Assembly: GCA_023374025.1 (NCBI GenBank)
Contig: SIJG01000079.1
Span: forward strand, 124,001 to 188,000
Direction of reading: 5' to 3'
DNA length: 64,000 nt
Source of the DNA: Heterodera schachtii
Taxonomy: Eukaryota > Nematoda > Chromadorea > Rhabditida > Heteroderidae
A program made the translations under genes and the position numbers. Of this stretch, positions 21,161-33,313 are shown one piece after another. The notes below the pieces were generated by a model. That model had not been told where the DNA came from and made no database searches. It worked only from the letters and a program-made list of their open reading frames with translations. Numbering within the stretch: position 1 is the stretch's first letter; each line of letters starts with the position of its first letter.

Positions 21161-24100
21161 ATTCAAACTTGAAGTGCCGTTCCAGAGTCTCGACTCGGGA
21201 AAAATCTCGGGTTTTTGCTTCTTATTTCTCAAAACTCGGAACTTGATTTTTTTACATCATTTTAATGTGTTTTTAATATCAATTTTTAAATGGATTTGGT
21301 CAAGAAAATTAATTAACATAATAATTACATTAAAATTAGAACCGATGAAAGATTTACGAAACTTGGTCAGTTTATCAAATTCGATGTGCTTGACAAATAA
21401 AGTTCAGCGCAAAATGAGTAGGAAATTCGAAAGTTCACTTTAGCGGAACAAAAGGCTCTTTTTTTACCATGGATAAAATCCAAAAATACTCCTGCACACA
21501 GCGACTCAAAAAATAAATAAAAATGGAAATTAATAATCAAATTAAAAATGTTATTTCCTAAATTAATAATTTGGAGTGTACAAAAACATATCACGGAACA
21601 ATTGGCTAAATATTAACAAGTTTCCCTCACTTTTCCCCAAATGCTTTTCATTTCATTTTTAATCTCCATAATTATTTATTTAGAAAATTGTAAATTTCAA
21701 TTAACATTTTAAAAGTATAAAATTCATTAAATTTATGCCAAAAAAACACAATTTTATTGACCTCATTTATCTTTTATTATGGTAAAATGTGAGTAAAATT
21801 AAAAATTAAATAATCATATAGTTTAAAATTATGAATTTGAATTTTTAAAGAAAAACTGTACTCCATCAGTTACAACTTACTGTATTCCATATGAACATAA
21901 TTTGAGGAAAAATTCTTTAATGATTAAATTATTTTATTAATTATTCGTATATTATGTAATAGTAATAGTGATATTTGAAGGAAAAAAGAAACGGTTAAAT
22001 GAGAGGAGACAATCTTAAACAGTAGCAATATTATTAATCAAATTATAAAATCATAAAACATTCACCAAGATTTATTCAAAAGTTATGTTGGATAAAGTCA
22101 AGAATTTTTTTTATATTCAATTTTTGATGAAAGATATTAAATGGGGAATGATCTTAAAAACAACAACTTTTGTAAATTTGAATTGATCATTCTCTAAGTA
22201 AAAGCAAACTGTTACACAAAATATTTTGAATAAATACTTATTTAATAAACCAAAAAATATTTAAGCAGTGACAAATTAATCAACAAAAAATGAAAAGCTG
22301 AATGAATTTAATTTTTATTAAAAAAAGTCAAGAAAGAAAAACTTTTATTATTCTTAGGCAAAAAGTGATTTCAACGCACTTTTTTATATAAAATTCCGGT
22401 AATTATTCACAAAAAAACCTGCTGAAGAATTGGAAATGAAATGACACAAAAAAAAGAAACAACGGAATGAATGATCAGATTAATAGACAATTAACGAAGA
22501 TACAGCAAGAAAAAAGGCATAAATAAAGTTACAAATAATGACAACAAAAACACAAATAGTGAAGTTAAAGAAAACCTAAATTATAAAATGATGAATAAAA
22601 TATTATGAAATTATATATAATAACTTATGGAAATGTAATAAATTTGATATTTATTAATAAAAAATAAATAAATATTTATAATTATGGTCTTCAAGAAAAA
22701 AAGGAAGGGGAAAAAGAAATCAGTGCGCATGAGTTATTAAAGATAAAAAAAAATAAAGCAAAATAAACAATAGTAATTTTTTTTACATAATAAAGCATCC
22801 GTTTATTTAAAAAGAACCCTAAATTTTGAATATCAATTAGTAATTAATCTTTTAATGTGTTTTATAAGAATTATAAATTTATTTAATGGAATGTGATATG
22901 TATATGAAAGAATAAAACCAAATTTCCATTTAATCTTCAAAAAGCCATAAAATCAGAAAATGGCGAACACTTTTTAAATTATATTTTATACTAAAAGTGA
23001 AATTGAAAAAAACATTAATTTTCTTCACGAGAATACCAACAAGATACACAACTCTTACAAAGAAGCAAAGAAAATTTTATTTTATTTTTTTAATTGTTAA
23101 AACACTGCAAAAAAATCAAAATTTATCTGACCAATTAAGTGGTCAGGAATGATTTTTCTCAAGCAAAATATTTTTAAATCCATCTAAAAAAAGCTTTTTT
23201 TTATTTGATCATTAAAAAATTTTTATAAATAAACAATTAATATTATAAAAATACTAAGCTTTAGCTAAAAATAAATTTCTTACACAAATTTTTCAGTATA
23301 AATATAAATTAAATCAAAGTAAAGATAAAGAATTTGAAAATGAAAAATGGAATAGCAAGGAAAAGTATTAAACAAAAAATAAATTTATTTTTATCAAAAG
23401 ATTTAGAAATAATGAAAGTAACAAAAAAATATATATATAATTTTATTAAAAATTGTAAAAACTGAAAACATAAAACCAATTATATAAATATTTTTGAATT
23501 TTAAATTTATGCATTTAAATTTGTTATTATTAAGACAAAAATATTAATTATTATTAAGACAAAAATATTCAATGTTTAAAAAAAATAAATTTATTGACAT
23601 AATTTATTTATTATTATGGTAAAATGTGCGTAAATTTAAAAATTAAATAAATCATTTTATTCAAGATTATAAATTTGCATTTTAAAAGAAAACAGTATTC
23701 TATCCGTTACAGGTTACAGTATGCCATAGAACCAATTTAATTTAGAGGAAATTCAAATTAATGGCTGTTAAATAAGAGAAGACAATTTTAAGCAGCAGCA
23801 ATATTATTAATCAAGTTTTAAAAACAATAAAAAATCCACAAAATTTATTCAAAAGTATATTTTTATGTTAAAAAGGAGTATGATTTAAATAAGGAATTTT
23901 TATATATTCATTAGAATTAATCGTCAGTCCATTCTCTGACCAATACAAAAAATATTTGTTCATCCATTTCAAAATATATATTTTTTAAATTGAAGAAAAT
24001 CGAAAACAATTTATAATTAATTAAAAACTGAAGCCTTAAACAGTTAATTTTTTGTTAGGCTTACAATGCTCCGAACTTACATTTTGATAAAAAAAATTTC

Positions 24101-27100
24101 CCGTAATTATTCAGATAAAACCACGGCATTGACAAAATCATATGAATTTGAAATGGAAAATGTTTTAATAATATATTGTAAAAATTTGCATTTATGATCT
24201 AAAAATAATTGCTTCAATTTGAATTATTTATTTTTATCTGATATTATTCCTTTGAGTGATTGTGCCGATTCAAACACTGAAAAATGGCACAAAAAATAAG
24301 ACACAACGGAATGAATTTAGTGAAAAATTTTAAAGATTTACAAGAAATTATTAAGTAATCGAATCTTTTCAAAATCATTGTAATGAAAAGAGCAATAAAA
24401 AATAATTAAAGTTTTTAAAATAAATATCTTGAAATTTGAGTTAAAAAAGAAGACAGCACATTAAAACAAAATGAGAAGAATTTTTTTAAAACAGAATTGT
24501 ATTTCATAATTCAAATTTTAAATAAAATAAATAAATAATATATAAAATATTATTCATACATTAAAAAAGAATAAAAATTTATTAAAAATTATATTCATAA
24601 ATTTTTAATTGGAGAATTAAATTTAATTTGTAATGTAATAATTAATTATAGAAAGCAAATATTATTTAAATTAAAAAAAAAATAAATTTACATAAATTGG
24701 TGAAATTATCATTTTATCATTTTATTGTTTTAATAAGATATAATTTATTTTATAAATTTTAATTATCTTTAAAAAACGAGAAAAAATGAAATTTGACACA
24801 ACGGAATGAATGGTTAAATAAGTAAACAAATGAACGAATGCATATAATTTTTGTATTTTAATCAAATTTCTTGCAATATTTTTTTAAACGGAAAATAATG
24901 TATTAAAAAACATTTAGTAATTAATTCGATGAACTTAATTATTCATTCTTCGTCCAAAAATCATTTTTTCCAATATACTTAATTTTATTTTTTGAGTTTT
25001 ATTTCTTTTTTTGCTCCTTGAAAATTTCCGAAAAACTTCGCCATCAGCAGCGTATTTATGAATTTCATTAATTATTGTTTAAAATGCAACTTAATTGCTA
25101 AACAAACAATCACTGCTCATAAAATTTTTAAATTTTTGTATATTTTTTCCCGAATTTTATATAATTGGAAATTCAAATAAAACTAAGAAAGAAATCACAA
25201 AAACCAAAGATTGAACTTTAAAAATAATCTGAATATCGCCAGCAATTTTACAAATATCAGAAGCCGAATTCCTAAAAAGGATATTTACTCGGAGGGAAAA
25301 AATTCAACAACAAAAAAATTCACTATTTCAAAACTGAGAATTCCTTGACCAAAGACTTACATAAAATTAGATGAGCATATTATAAGGAATTTTATTAATT
25401 GTTTTTAATGACTAAAAATTGAAATAAACTGTAAAAGTATTTATTTGTTGAATCGAATTTTCATTCGTTGTCCAAAAACCATTTTTCCATTTTACTTTTT
25501 TTTTATTTTAATTTTTTTTTTTCGTTTTTGCTTCTTTGAAATAAATTTTTCGCCATCAGCAGCATATTTATGAATTTCAACTAATTATTGTTTAAAATGC
25601 AACCCAAATTGCAAAACAAACAATCACTGCTCATGAATTCTTTATATAATTGGAAATTCAAATAAAACTAAGAAACATCATAAAAAGTACATGCAAGTAA
25701 GTCAAAGATTTGAACTTTAAACATTAATCTCAGAAGCCGAATTCCGTTGCAAACAAATTTTAAAATTCCTCAAACAATTGATAAGGGTATATAAAATTAT
25801 ATCAGCAGAGCTTTACTTGAGTTTTAATAATCACCCGTAAAAAAGGATATTTACGCGGACGGAAAAATTTCAAAAAAAAATTCACTATTTCCAATACTGA
25901 GAATTTCTTCACCAAAGACTTACAAAAATTAATGAACATATTAATAAATAATTGAATATTTTGAAAGCCATTTTTATAAAAGAAAAAAATATCGAAAGAG
26001 AAATGTTCAGATGAAAAATAAAGTTAATTCATTTAATTAAAAAAAAGAATAATATTTTTCCATTTTAATAAAGAAATTGAATTTACAGGGTAATGACCAT
26101 GTTCAGTCAATGAAAATTAACAAATAATATTTAAAGTCATGCCAAAGACTCAGGACTCTTGGGAATATAATTCTATAATTAAAGTCAATATCTCAAAACA
26201 ATTCGAAGATTAAATTTTATAAACCAGAGAAGGCATTTTAAAATTTGATTTAAAATTGCCTTTTTCGCGTCATCTCATCATTTAATCTATAAAAAGCGCA
26301 ACAACATTATGTGCCATATTAAAAAAAATAATAAATTACAAATTTTTTTATTATATTTATGCAATTGAAATTTTTATAATTTTTTTTTAATATCATTCAA
26401 ATTCAGCATATGAATATTGAAGAAACAATTCAATAAAAAAAAAGAATTTAAAAATGAAATTCCACAAAATTGCCCAATCGAATTTTAAAACATTTGTCAT
26501 AAATTGACGAAAAATTAAATCCAAATATATAATCCAATTTTTTTAATTTGTCATTTTAGCAAAGCAAAACAAATCAGATAAATTTCTTTTGAATTAAACA
26601 ACTAAACATTAATTATCTCTTAGAGCATTCATTATTATTCATTATTTATCTGAACAACAAAAATTTCATTTTTTTAGTAATTTGAAAACAAAACACGAAA
26701 TAAAATAAAATATATTAGTCTAAAAAGTATTTTATAGCAAACGAAAGATATAAACATAAAATAATTCATAATTCATTAATTGAGTCGCAGACGCCAACAA
26801 GACAAAAAGAATGAAAGCGAGAGAAAATGAAAATACAGTGGTATGGGTTGAAAGAATTTCGACTGCCCAAAAAATAGTAATTTTCCTTAGAATTCTCTCG
26901 TTTTCGGGATACTCGATATTCGACCTTTAAATTCTCCAAAAAAATATATGAGCATAGCCAATAAATTAATTGAAGAAAAAATAAACAATATGATCATATT
27001 TTCATTATCTTCAAAAAAATAAAACGAGAAAAGGCCAAACATTTTTAAGTTATATTTTTAAATTTATTAAATTCGTCCTATTTTTAATAATTGAAGCAAC

Positions 27101-27943
27101 AAAAAGAACATTACAAAAATACTAATCAAACTGAAATTTTTTTATTATTTTCTAAATTAATAATTTGAAGAGTGTAAAAACTGAAAATTGGCAAAATATT
27201 AACAAGAGAAAATGGCATTTTGAAAAAACAAACAATTGAATTTATCATAATAATTAAATTGAAATTGAAATTATGAAAAATATTTGCATTATTCTAAAAA
27301 TATTTATTAAACAAATTAATTTATTAAAAGCATCCATCATTTCGTAAATAAATCCGGATTCGCAGACAAGATTAATTTAAAGAAAGAATAATGAAGCAAA
27401 AAAATAAAAACATATTACAAAGATTAATCACATCAAATTATTATTAGCGAAAACATAAAATAAAAAATATTCATAATTTAATCATTTTAGAGATGGAGTT
27501 ACATTATTTCTGAATGTGTTGGTTGTTTATTACCATCGCAATAAATGAGTAAATGAAGAAGAAAAAAAGCATAAATTTGAATTTAAGAAAATAATAAAAA
27601 TATTTGAGATGAAATTACACTATTCAGAATAAAATTTGCGATTTAAAATTTAGTAATAAAAACCCATTAATCAAAATGTTCAAATATTGAATTGTTAAGG
27701 AATTTTCCAAAAAAGGCCAAAATAGTGTTGCAAATAGTGACAAAATAATTCAAAAAAAATATGTTAATCCATACAATTTCGAGCCCTAGTAATAAAGCGA
27801 GTTATGGCTGATTAAAATATGGAAATTCATTTCGATTTCATAGTCTATTCCATTTTCGGGGTGCTAAAAAATGTTACTTTAAATTGTTAGCTATGTGCTA
27901 ATTTTAAAAAATTCTTAAGCTTAAAATGAATTTTTCTCTCTGA
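21161..27943. other. A-rich non-coding block with diverged duplications
   Basis: No gene supported. Internal duplications are visible: 21750-21920 resembles 23590-23760 (ttattatggtaaaatgtg; ccat(a)gaac), and 24990-25380 resembles 25470-25945 (cgccatcagcagc; aaacaaacaatcactgctca; aaggatatttac). At 27710-27788 a short fragment with aaatagtg words ends in cgagccctag, like an element end. Confidence 0.6.
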
Positions 27944-28040
27944 GACGAAGTTGGCCCCTTATACACTAAGACGGAGTTGGCCAGACGGAGTTGGCAAGAC
28001 GGAGTTGGCCAGACTGAGTTGGCCCGTTTCGTTCGGCGGG
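27944..28040. repeat. Short word array, (a)gacggagttggc
   Basis: Five near copies of gacggagttggcc (with gacgaagttggcc and gactgagttggcc) in about 80 bp, followed by cgaaatgtcc and gaaagtcc. It resembles the terminal word arrays of the small elements but has no clear boundaries. Confidence 0.5.
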
Positions 28041-28271
28041 GTGGGAAAAGCGCTGACCCACAAAATGTCCAAGCCTCGAAATGTCCAAAAGAGTAAAAAC
28101 CCACGAAAGTCCAAAATTCTAAAAACCTAATAAAACCCGGAAACGAGTCTAATTTAGGGTTTTCGGAGTCGCTGAATACGAATATGACATTTATATTGCC
28201 GCTTGCTTAACCCTGGACACAAATATTGACATAAAAGAGCAAAATAAATTTAAATGCTTATACACTTGATA

Positions 28272-28822
28272 GTCATCAATAGAGACCGGAGTTTTAGGCA
28301 CGAAAATTTCTCAAATAGGCACCTTAAATAGGCACGAAAAATGTGAAAAAAGGCATAAAAAATGAACAAAAACCTCAAAAAAAGCACGAAAAATTGGAAG
28401 GCAGCAAAAAATCTACTTTTAGGCAATAAATTTTTGTCCATTTTTAAAAGACCTTTTTTTTTTGCTCCTCGGGCCAAAATTTTTTTCTCCGATGTTATAT
28501 CCACAATTTCAGTGGTGTTAAAAATTAAAAAACCAAGGTACAAATGGGGGTCCGGCGGTGCCGATAGGCGCCGCCGGAAAATTTTTTTTGAAAATTGTAA
28601 GAATATGATAAGAAAAATTGCGAAAAATTTTAAAATTTTCTATTTTTTTCCAAAAATGCTGAAAAAGGCATGAAAAAGGCACCAAAAGGCAAAAAAGGCA
28701 CCAAAAAGTTCAAGCTAGAAGCTTCAAACCAAGTTAAAAACTCGTTTTTCGTGCATATTAGGCCGTAGCAAGTTTGCAAAAAAAAAAGGCATATGCCTCA
28801 AAATCCGGTCTTTAGTCATCAA
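28272..28822. mobile_element. hAT MITE with AGGCA words, 28280-28814 plus 8-bp TSD gtcatcaa
   Basis: The element 28280-28814 (535 bp) is flanked by perfect gtcatcaa duplications (28272-28279 and 28815-28822). TIRs are TAGAGACCGGA and TCCGGTCTTTA, with one mismatch, and share tagagaccgg with the autonomous transposon at 15643. Both sides carry many aggcac/aggcat words. The centre holds hairpin module D (28552-28577) and the right side scaffold A (ctagaagcttcaaaccaa, about 28713-28730) followed by AGGCATATGCCT (28787-28798). No coding capacity. Confidence 0.88.
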
Positions 28823-28984
28823 AATTCGAACAAGTTTTAGGGTTCCTAAACGATCCGAATTCTATCTTTAGACACACCCTAAACTTCTCACATTGAAATG
28901 AATAAATTTATTAACATTCAACAAAAAAATCATTACATAACATGGACAATGAAGCATCAAAATTCTCGAATCCTTCAATTTTTT

Positions 28985-29166
28985 GGACCAAGACCGAATT
29001 CCGGGCCCGAATTCGAACCAAAAGTCGAAAACTCAAATTTTCCGATTTTTCATTTTTAGTCTAAAAATGGTTTAAATACACGAAAACGTAACAAAAGTCA
29101 TTAGTGCTTCAATAAAAGGCCATTTAAACCATTTTTAGACTAAAAATGAAAAATCGGAATTGAGGA
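28985..29166. repeat. Module C copy and perfect 37-bp inverted repeat
   Basis: Module C landmarks (ccgggcccgaattcgaacc, aaaagtcgaaaactc) at 28985-29035 are followed by arms 29041-29077 and 29122-29160, which are exact inverted copies (tccgatttttcattttta ... taaaaatgaaaaatcgga). The spacer is about 45 nt. Transcribed from either strand it would fold into a long hairpin. Confidence 0.75.
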
Positions 29167-30313
29167 TTTTGAAATGCGAAGTGAAAACGGATGGATGGAT
29201 TACGGACGATAAAATGATAAAGGGATTTGATAAACCATCATTTGTATTGCTGATAATTGTATTTGTCCCTATGTATATTATATGTATGTGAATTTGTTTC
29301 ATTTATTGCATATTTCTGTCCATTTTAATTTTGTTTGAGTGTATAATGGTCTCTTATATGTACATACATAGCACATTGGAAAATTTTAACAGAGTTTCTG
29401 AGGTTTTATTAGTCATCCAAATTAAATAAGCCTTGGTATGGTTTTAATGACAGGCCCTATTAGCCTCCAAAATTTTAGCTGCGATACAAAAGAGTTATGG
29501 CCAAAAACTTCAAAAATTGAATTTATCTGGCCATTTTTGCGCCGTATCTTTTTTTGAAGCGAATAGAATTTTATGAAATCGAAAATTTACTTGGACCTAT
29601 AGGTTTGATATCAAGATTATTTTCCGGGTTTGACCGTTCTAGAAAGTTAGAAGTCCCATTTGTTGTTCAATTTTTCATTTTGAAATTTTTTCCAAAGGCT
29701 TTTTTTCACTTTTGGTGTCCAATTAATGACCATATATATCTTCAGTTTCTTAAATGGTTTTATATGATTGATGATATTTTGTTTTTTGCTCTTTGGACGT
29801 ACGATATAAAAGTGAGTTTCGAAAATTTTCGACTTTTTGTTTGATTCCGAGTCCGGGGTTCGGAAATGGCCAAAACAGGTGTCATTTTTGGGACCAAGCA
29901 TCCCTAAAAACCTGCTCGACTTTCAAAAATTGCAAAAAATTTGTTCAAAAAATGTGTGGTACCATTCTAACAATTAGCAATATTTGAATTACTCAATCCA
30001 AAGGCTCTTAAAGCGGATGCACTTTCGGTGGTCTATGATTCATCAAATTTAATAAAAACCAATAATCGTTTTGGACAAAAAAGTTTCTGCAAATCTTTTG
30101 GTAAATTCAAGCAAATCTGTGACGACCGAAGAAAAGTGCTAAAATCAAGCACTTGATTTTAATTTACCTAATTTAATTAGTAAGGTTAACAATAAGATAT
30201 TAAATGTAAATATGTTTTATTCGAATGAAAGAATCAACAAAAGCATTTCTAAGAGAAAATGATGGCACAAAATCCGTTTCCTATTGATGAGATCGATCAT
30301 TTCCCAAAAATAA
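29167..30313. other. Non-coding stretch with repeat pieces
   Basis: Holds a scaffold B piece (29395-29500: ccctattagcctccaaaat, gagttatggccaaaaac) and a reverse module C copy (29818-29900: cgactttttgtttgattcc, gtccggggttcgg). The part at about 30180-30300 is the 3' flank of the gene at 30314-31619; its inverted counterpart lies at about 33320-33430. Confidence 0.55.
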
Positions 30314-31619
30314 TTAATTTCCGTTGCTTTGATCCGCTTTTTCTTTCTCTTCTTCCGCTGGTGGTGAAAATGGCCTAAAATATTTTCATTTTTCGACTAA
30401 ATCAAAAATTGCTTTTGCTGCTCACCCAATGCAACTATTTCCACCCCATAAATCAAATAAGATTTTGTTCAAATTGGCACCCGAATAATTGGCATGACGT
30501 AGACCAAATCTGATATAGTTAAAATTGACACGCGATTTTTCGCGGTTTTTCCACTTAACTGGCGCCGTCTCCAACTCCCCAATTGGGCACCGTTGCAACA
30601 GCCAATTAAACATTAAATCATTGTGTTCTTTGCTCATTTTCAGTGTAAGCTTCTCATTCGTAACTTCGTTCACCAATTCAAATTGTTCGTTTGGCGTTGG
30701 TTCGATACGAAAATAAAGTTGAATTGTGTAACTGACAGAAGTGGTGGCACGGCGAAATGTCTAAACAAAATTTGTAAAACAAAACAATTTATAGAAAATA
30801 TGGCGGGCCACCTCTTTGAAGTTGTTGACCCATCCGAAATTCAGTGAACCCGCATAATTATTGCGATACAATCGCTTCGGTTGTCCATTTTTGCTCGAAG
30901 TATGCAGCCATTTGGCCAACGCTTGGCCAGCAGTTGCCGTTGGTCCATCGTCAACAATTCCATCAGGACACAGACCGGAATCGATTGCGTTCAATTGATC
31001 AAGATCAGTGAGAATTGTTGGCGAAATGCGACGACGCAAATTGTCCAAATCATTGGCATTAAAGCCCAACTGGCGAATGTTCGTCGCAAAAATTGGCCAA
31101 ATTTCAGGGACCCAAATTGGCTGCTGTACAACATTTGTAATAGTGAATTCCAATTCGGTGCCACTTCTGTCCCAAATTTGCTTGTTTGAACGCAGAAATT
31201 CAATGACGGAATGGTCAATGTAACTGAAAAAATGTAAAAAATGCTTTAATACATACAAAAGTATAAAATTGCTTTATCCGAAGCTTCTTAAAGCGAAGTT
31301 TGATGGGCAACGGACGGTCCGGCAACGGAAAATCCACAAAATTGTCATCGATCCATTCAGACAGTTTCGCTTTTGGTCCTTTGTCCTTGCGAATTCTTAT
31401 TTCTCTCCAAATTGTCAATTCGCTTTTTCCACCAAAATGCGCGTCCACCAAAACATCGAAACGGTCGGAAAGCAATGCCATTTTGAGGCCAAGTTGGGCA
31501 TGGTCAAAAGATGGCAGAATGTCCATCCAAACGTCGCCACAAATCCAGCTAAATGCGCAAAAAAATAGCATGGGTAAATGAAAATTATTTTCAAAAGAAA
31601 TTGCTTACCGTCTGTTCAT
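30314..31619 (-). CDS. F-box-like family protein (5 exons, 364 aa)
   Basis: Exons on the minus strand: 31609-31619, 31273-31548, 30812-31223, 30426-30760 and 30314-30374. The sum is 1095 nt, exactly 365 codons. Introns are 60, 49, 51 and 51 bp; intron 2 has a GC donor (AA|GCAATT), the others GT. The protein starts MNRRWICGDVWMDILPSF, an F-box-like start, then YIDHSVIEFLRSNKQIWDR, a middle with LDNLRRRISPTILTDLDQL and TAGQALAKWLHT, then WLLQRCPIGELE and a charged tail CIGPFSPPAEEEKEKADQ. I remember this family as very large in cyst nematodes. An F-box would link a bound target to an SCF ubiquitin ligase, but that role is inferred. The start is set by the conserved tiny first exon, also present in the paralogue at 32292. 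No signal peptide is seen. Confidence 0.82.
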
Positions 31620-31659
31620 TTTTGCGCTATTCTGCAATCAAAAATGTCTTTTCGACCTC

Positions 31660-31667
31660 TTTATATA
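31660..31667 (-). promoter_or_regulatory. TATA-like box of the F-box-like gene
   Basis: tatataaa on the minus strand, about 41-48 bases before the ATG at 31619. The short distance would leave a very short leader. Confidence 0.45.
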
Positions 31668-31802
31668 CGCAAATAAAAGTGAAAGATTTGAAAACGGATG
31701 AACAGATAGGGGAGATTAAGATAGAAAGTAATTGAAAAAAATGTGTTGGATTATAAATAGTAAATAGGTACGTACATTCTATTTCAAAATTGTTTTTGTG
31801 TT

Positions 31803-32180
31803 CTTTTTGCTAAGGTGCGCAAAACCTGTCATTTTTAACAGTTTCCTGCGTGCGGCAGAGAAGCGAAATAAAAAGTAGGTAATTGCAGAAACCTGTCTTC
31901 ATTACGCCAAAAACCCCGCTAATTCAAAATTTCCCTTGCTGCCAGACAAGCAGACAGTGAGGACAGTGCATTATTTCTTCCTTTCATCCAACGAAAACAG
32001 TGCACTGTCGTTACTGTCTGCTTGTCTGGCAGCAAGGGAAATTTTGAAAATTTTTGAATTAGCGGGGTTTTTGGCGTGCTGACAACAGTTTCCTGCAATT
32101 GAATAACAGGTTTCTGTTGGTCAGACACTAACTACAGGAACCTGCAGTAAATAACAGGTTTTGCGCACCTTACTTTTTGC
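31803..32180. mobile_element. hAT-type MITE between the divergent genes, 31811-32172 plus TSD ctttttgc
   Basis: The 362-bp element has 19-bp TIRs (taaggtgcgcaaaacctgt and its complement) and perfect 8-bp flanking duplications ctttttgc (31803-31810 and 32173-32180). Most of the inside is a large palindrome at 31905-32076 with arms of about 70 bp (cgccaaaaaccccgctaatt; ttgctgccagacaagcagac). The ends repeat the words aacctgt and tttcctgc. It lies in the only intergenic space between two head-to-head genes, so it may affect their promoters. No coding capacity. Confidence 0.88.
31905..32076. repeat. Long palindrome inside the MITE
   Basis: Arms about 31905-31972 and 32000-32076 are inverted copies with few differences (a short aaaatttt insertion in the right arm). 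A transcript would form a stable hairpin of the small-RNA precursor type; that function is inferred. Confidence 0.75.
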
Positions 32181-32212
32181 TCTCTCATTTTCCCAATTGT
32201 CTCTTTTTAAGT

Positions 32213-32220
32213 TATATAAC
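32213..32220 (+). promoter_or_regulatory. TATA-like box before the plus-strand paralogue
   Basis: tatataac, 72-79 bases before the ATG at 32292. The MITE ends only about 40 bases upstream. Confidence 0.35.
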
Positions 32221-32291
32221 AACAGATTTTTGACTTTTGCTGCCACACCAACCAATTGAAAAGGGAAAAGTGTGCTAATTGAGCCACCAAA

Positions 32292-33313
32292 ATGAATCGA
32301 CGGTAAGGAAAATTTTTTGGAAAATTAAAGCTTTTTGTCAACCCAATTTTTTTCCATGTTTCAGTTGGATTTGCAACGATGTTTGGATGGACATTCTGCC
32401 ATCCTTTGACCATGCTCAACTCGGCCTCAAAATGGCATTGCTTTCCGACCGTTTCGATGTTTTGGTAGACAAACATTTTGATGGCAAAAGCGAATTGACA
32501 ATTTGGAAAGCAATCGAAATTCGCGAGGGCATTGGAATGCCAAAACTTTCTGTCGATTGCACATTTGTGGATTTTCCATTGCCGGACCGTCAGCTGCCCA
32601 ACAAAATTCGTTTTAACGAGATTCGGATTGAGTAATTCAACATTTTTAAAATTTCTGATCTATCTAATGCTTCCTTTTTTAGGTACATTAACTATTCCGT
32701 CATTGAATTTCTCCGTTCCAACAAACAAATTTGGGACAGAAGTGGCACCAATTTGGAATTGTATATTGAACATTGTGACCAGTCAATTTGGGATGTTTTG
32801 GACCGTCAAATTTGGCCACTTTTTGCGACAAACATTCGCCATCTGGGCATTGCGATTGCGTTCCGTGCTTATGTGGGCCGACCAAATCTCGAATGGCTCA
32901 ACAATTTCAGAGAGGTGGTCGGCCACTTTTTTACATTTTCATTAACCGACTAATTGATTTAATTGCTCTTGATTTACGCCGCTTTATTTCTGTTTAGGCA
33001 TTTCGCCATACCACCACTTCTTCTGTCAGTTACACTGTTCACTTTACTCTGTCCGCGTCAACACAATTATGCCATTTGAATTGGTGAACGAACGGACCAA
33101 AGAAAGGCTGACATTGATTAACGATGGATATATTTATTGGGTGTTGAAGCGATGCCCAATTATTGGGGAGACGGCGACGAATCAATGGGAAAACGACGGA
33201 AATTCGGATGCCAATTTGAACAATATCCAATTTATTTTTTTGGGCGGCAGTAATTGTATTGGGTGAGCAGCAATAGCAATTTTTGAAATTCGGATCAAAG
33301 CAATGGAAATTAA
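32292..33313 (+). pseudogene. F-box-like paralogue, decayed inverted copy
   Basis: Exons 32292-32302, 32365-32631, 32683-32914 and from 32998, with introns of 62, 51 and 83 bp at the same positions and phases as in the minus-strand gene. It starts MNRRWICNDVWMDILPSF; exon 2 matches well. Exon 3 lacks about 60 codons in frame (the LDNLRR...AKWLHT region). In exon 4 a one-base loss just before the MPFELVNERTKE segment puts the reading into a stop at 33085-33087; the correct register continues from 33069 to 33266. The last intron and most of the last exon are deleted: only the sequence for DQSNGN and the stop (about 33292-33313) remain. A shortened protein of 199 residues could still be made, so some function cannot be excluded, but the losses point to a pseudogene. 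Confidence 0.8.

Noticed and set aside
28250..28673. Open frames of about 100 codons on both strands
   Set aside because: They lie inside the AGGCA-word MITE; lysine- and phenylalanine-rich low complexity.
33069..33266. Separate small gene starting MPFELVNERTKE
   Set aside because: It is the shifted rest of exon 4 of the decayed F-box-like copy, matching the minus-strand gene.
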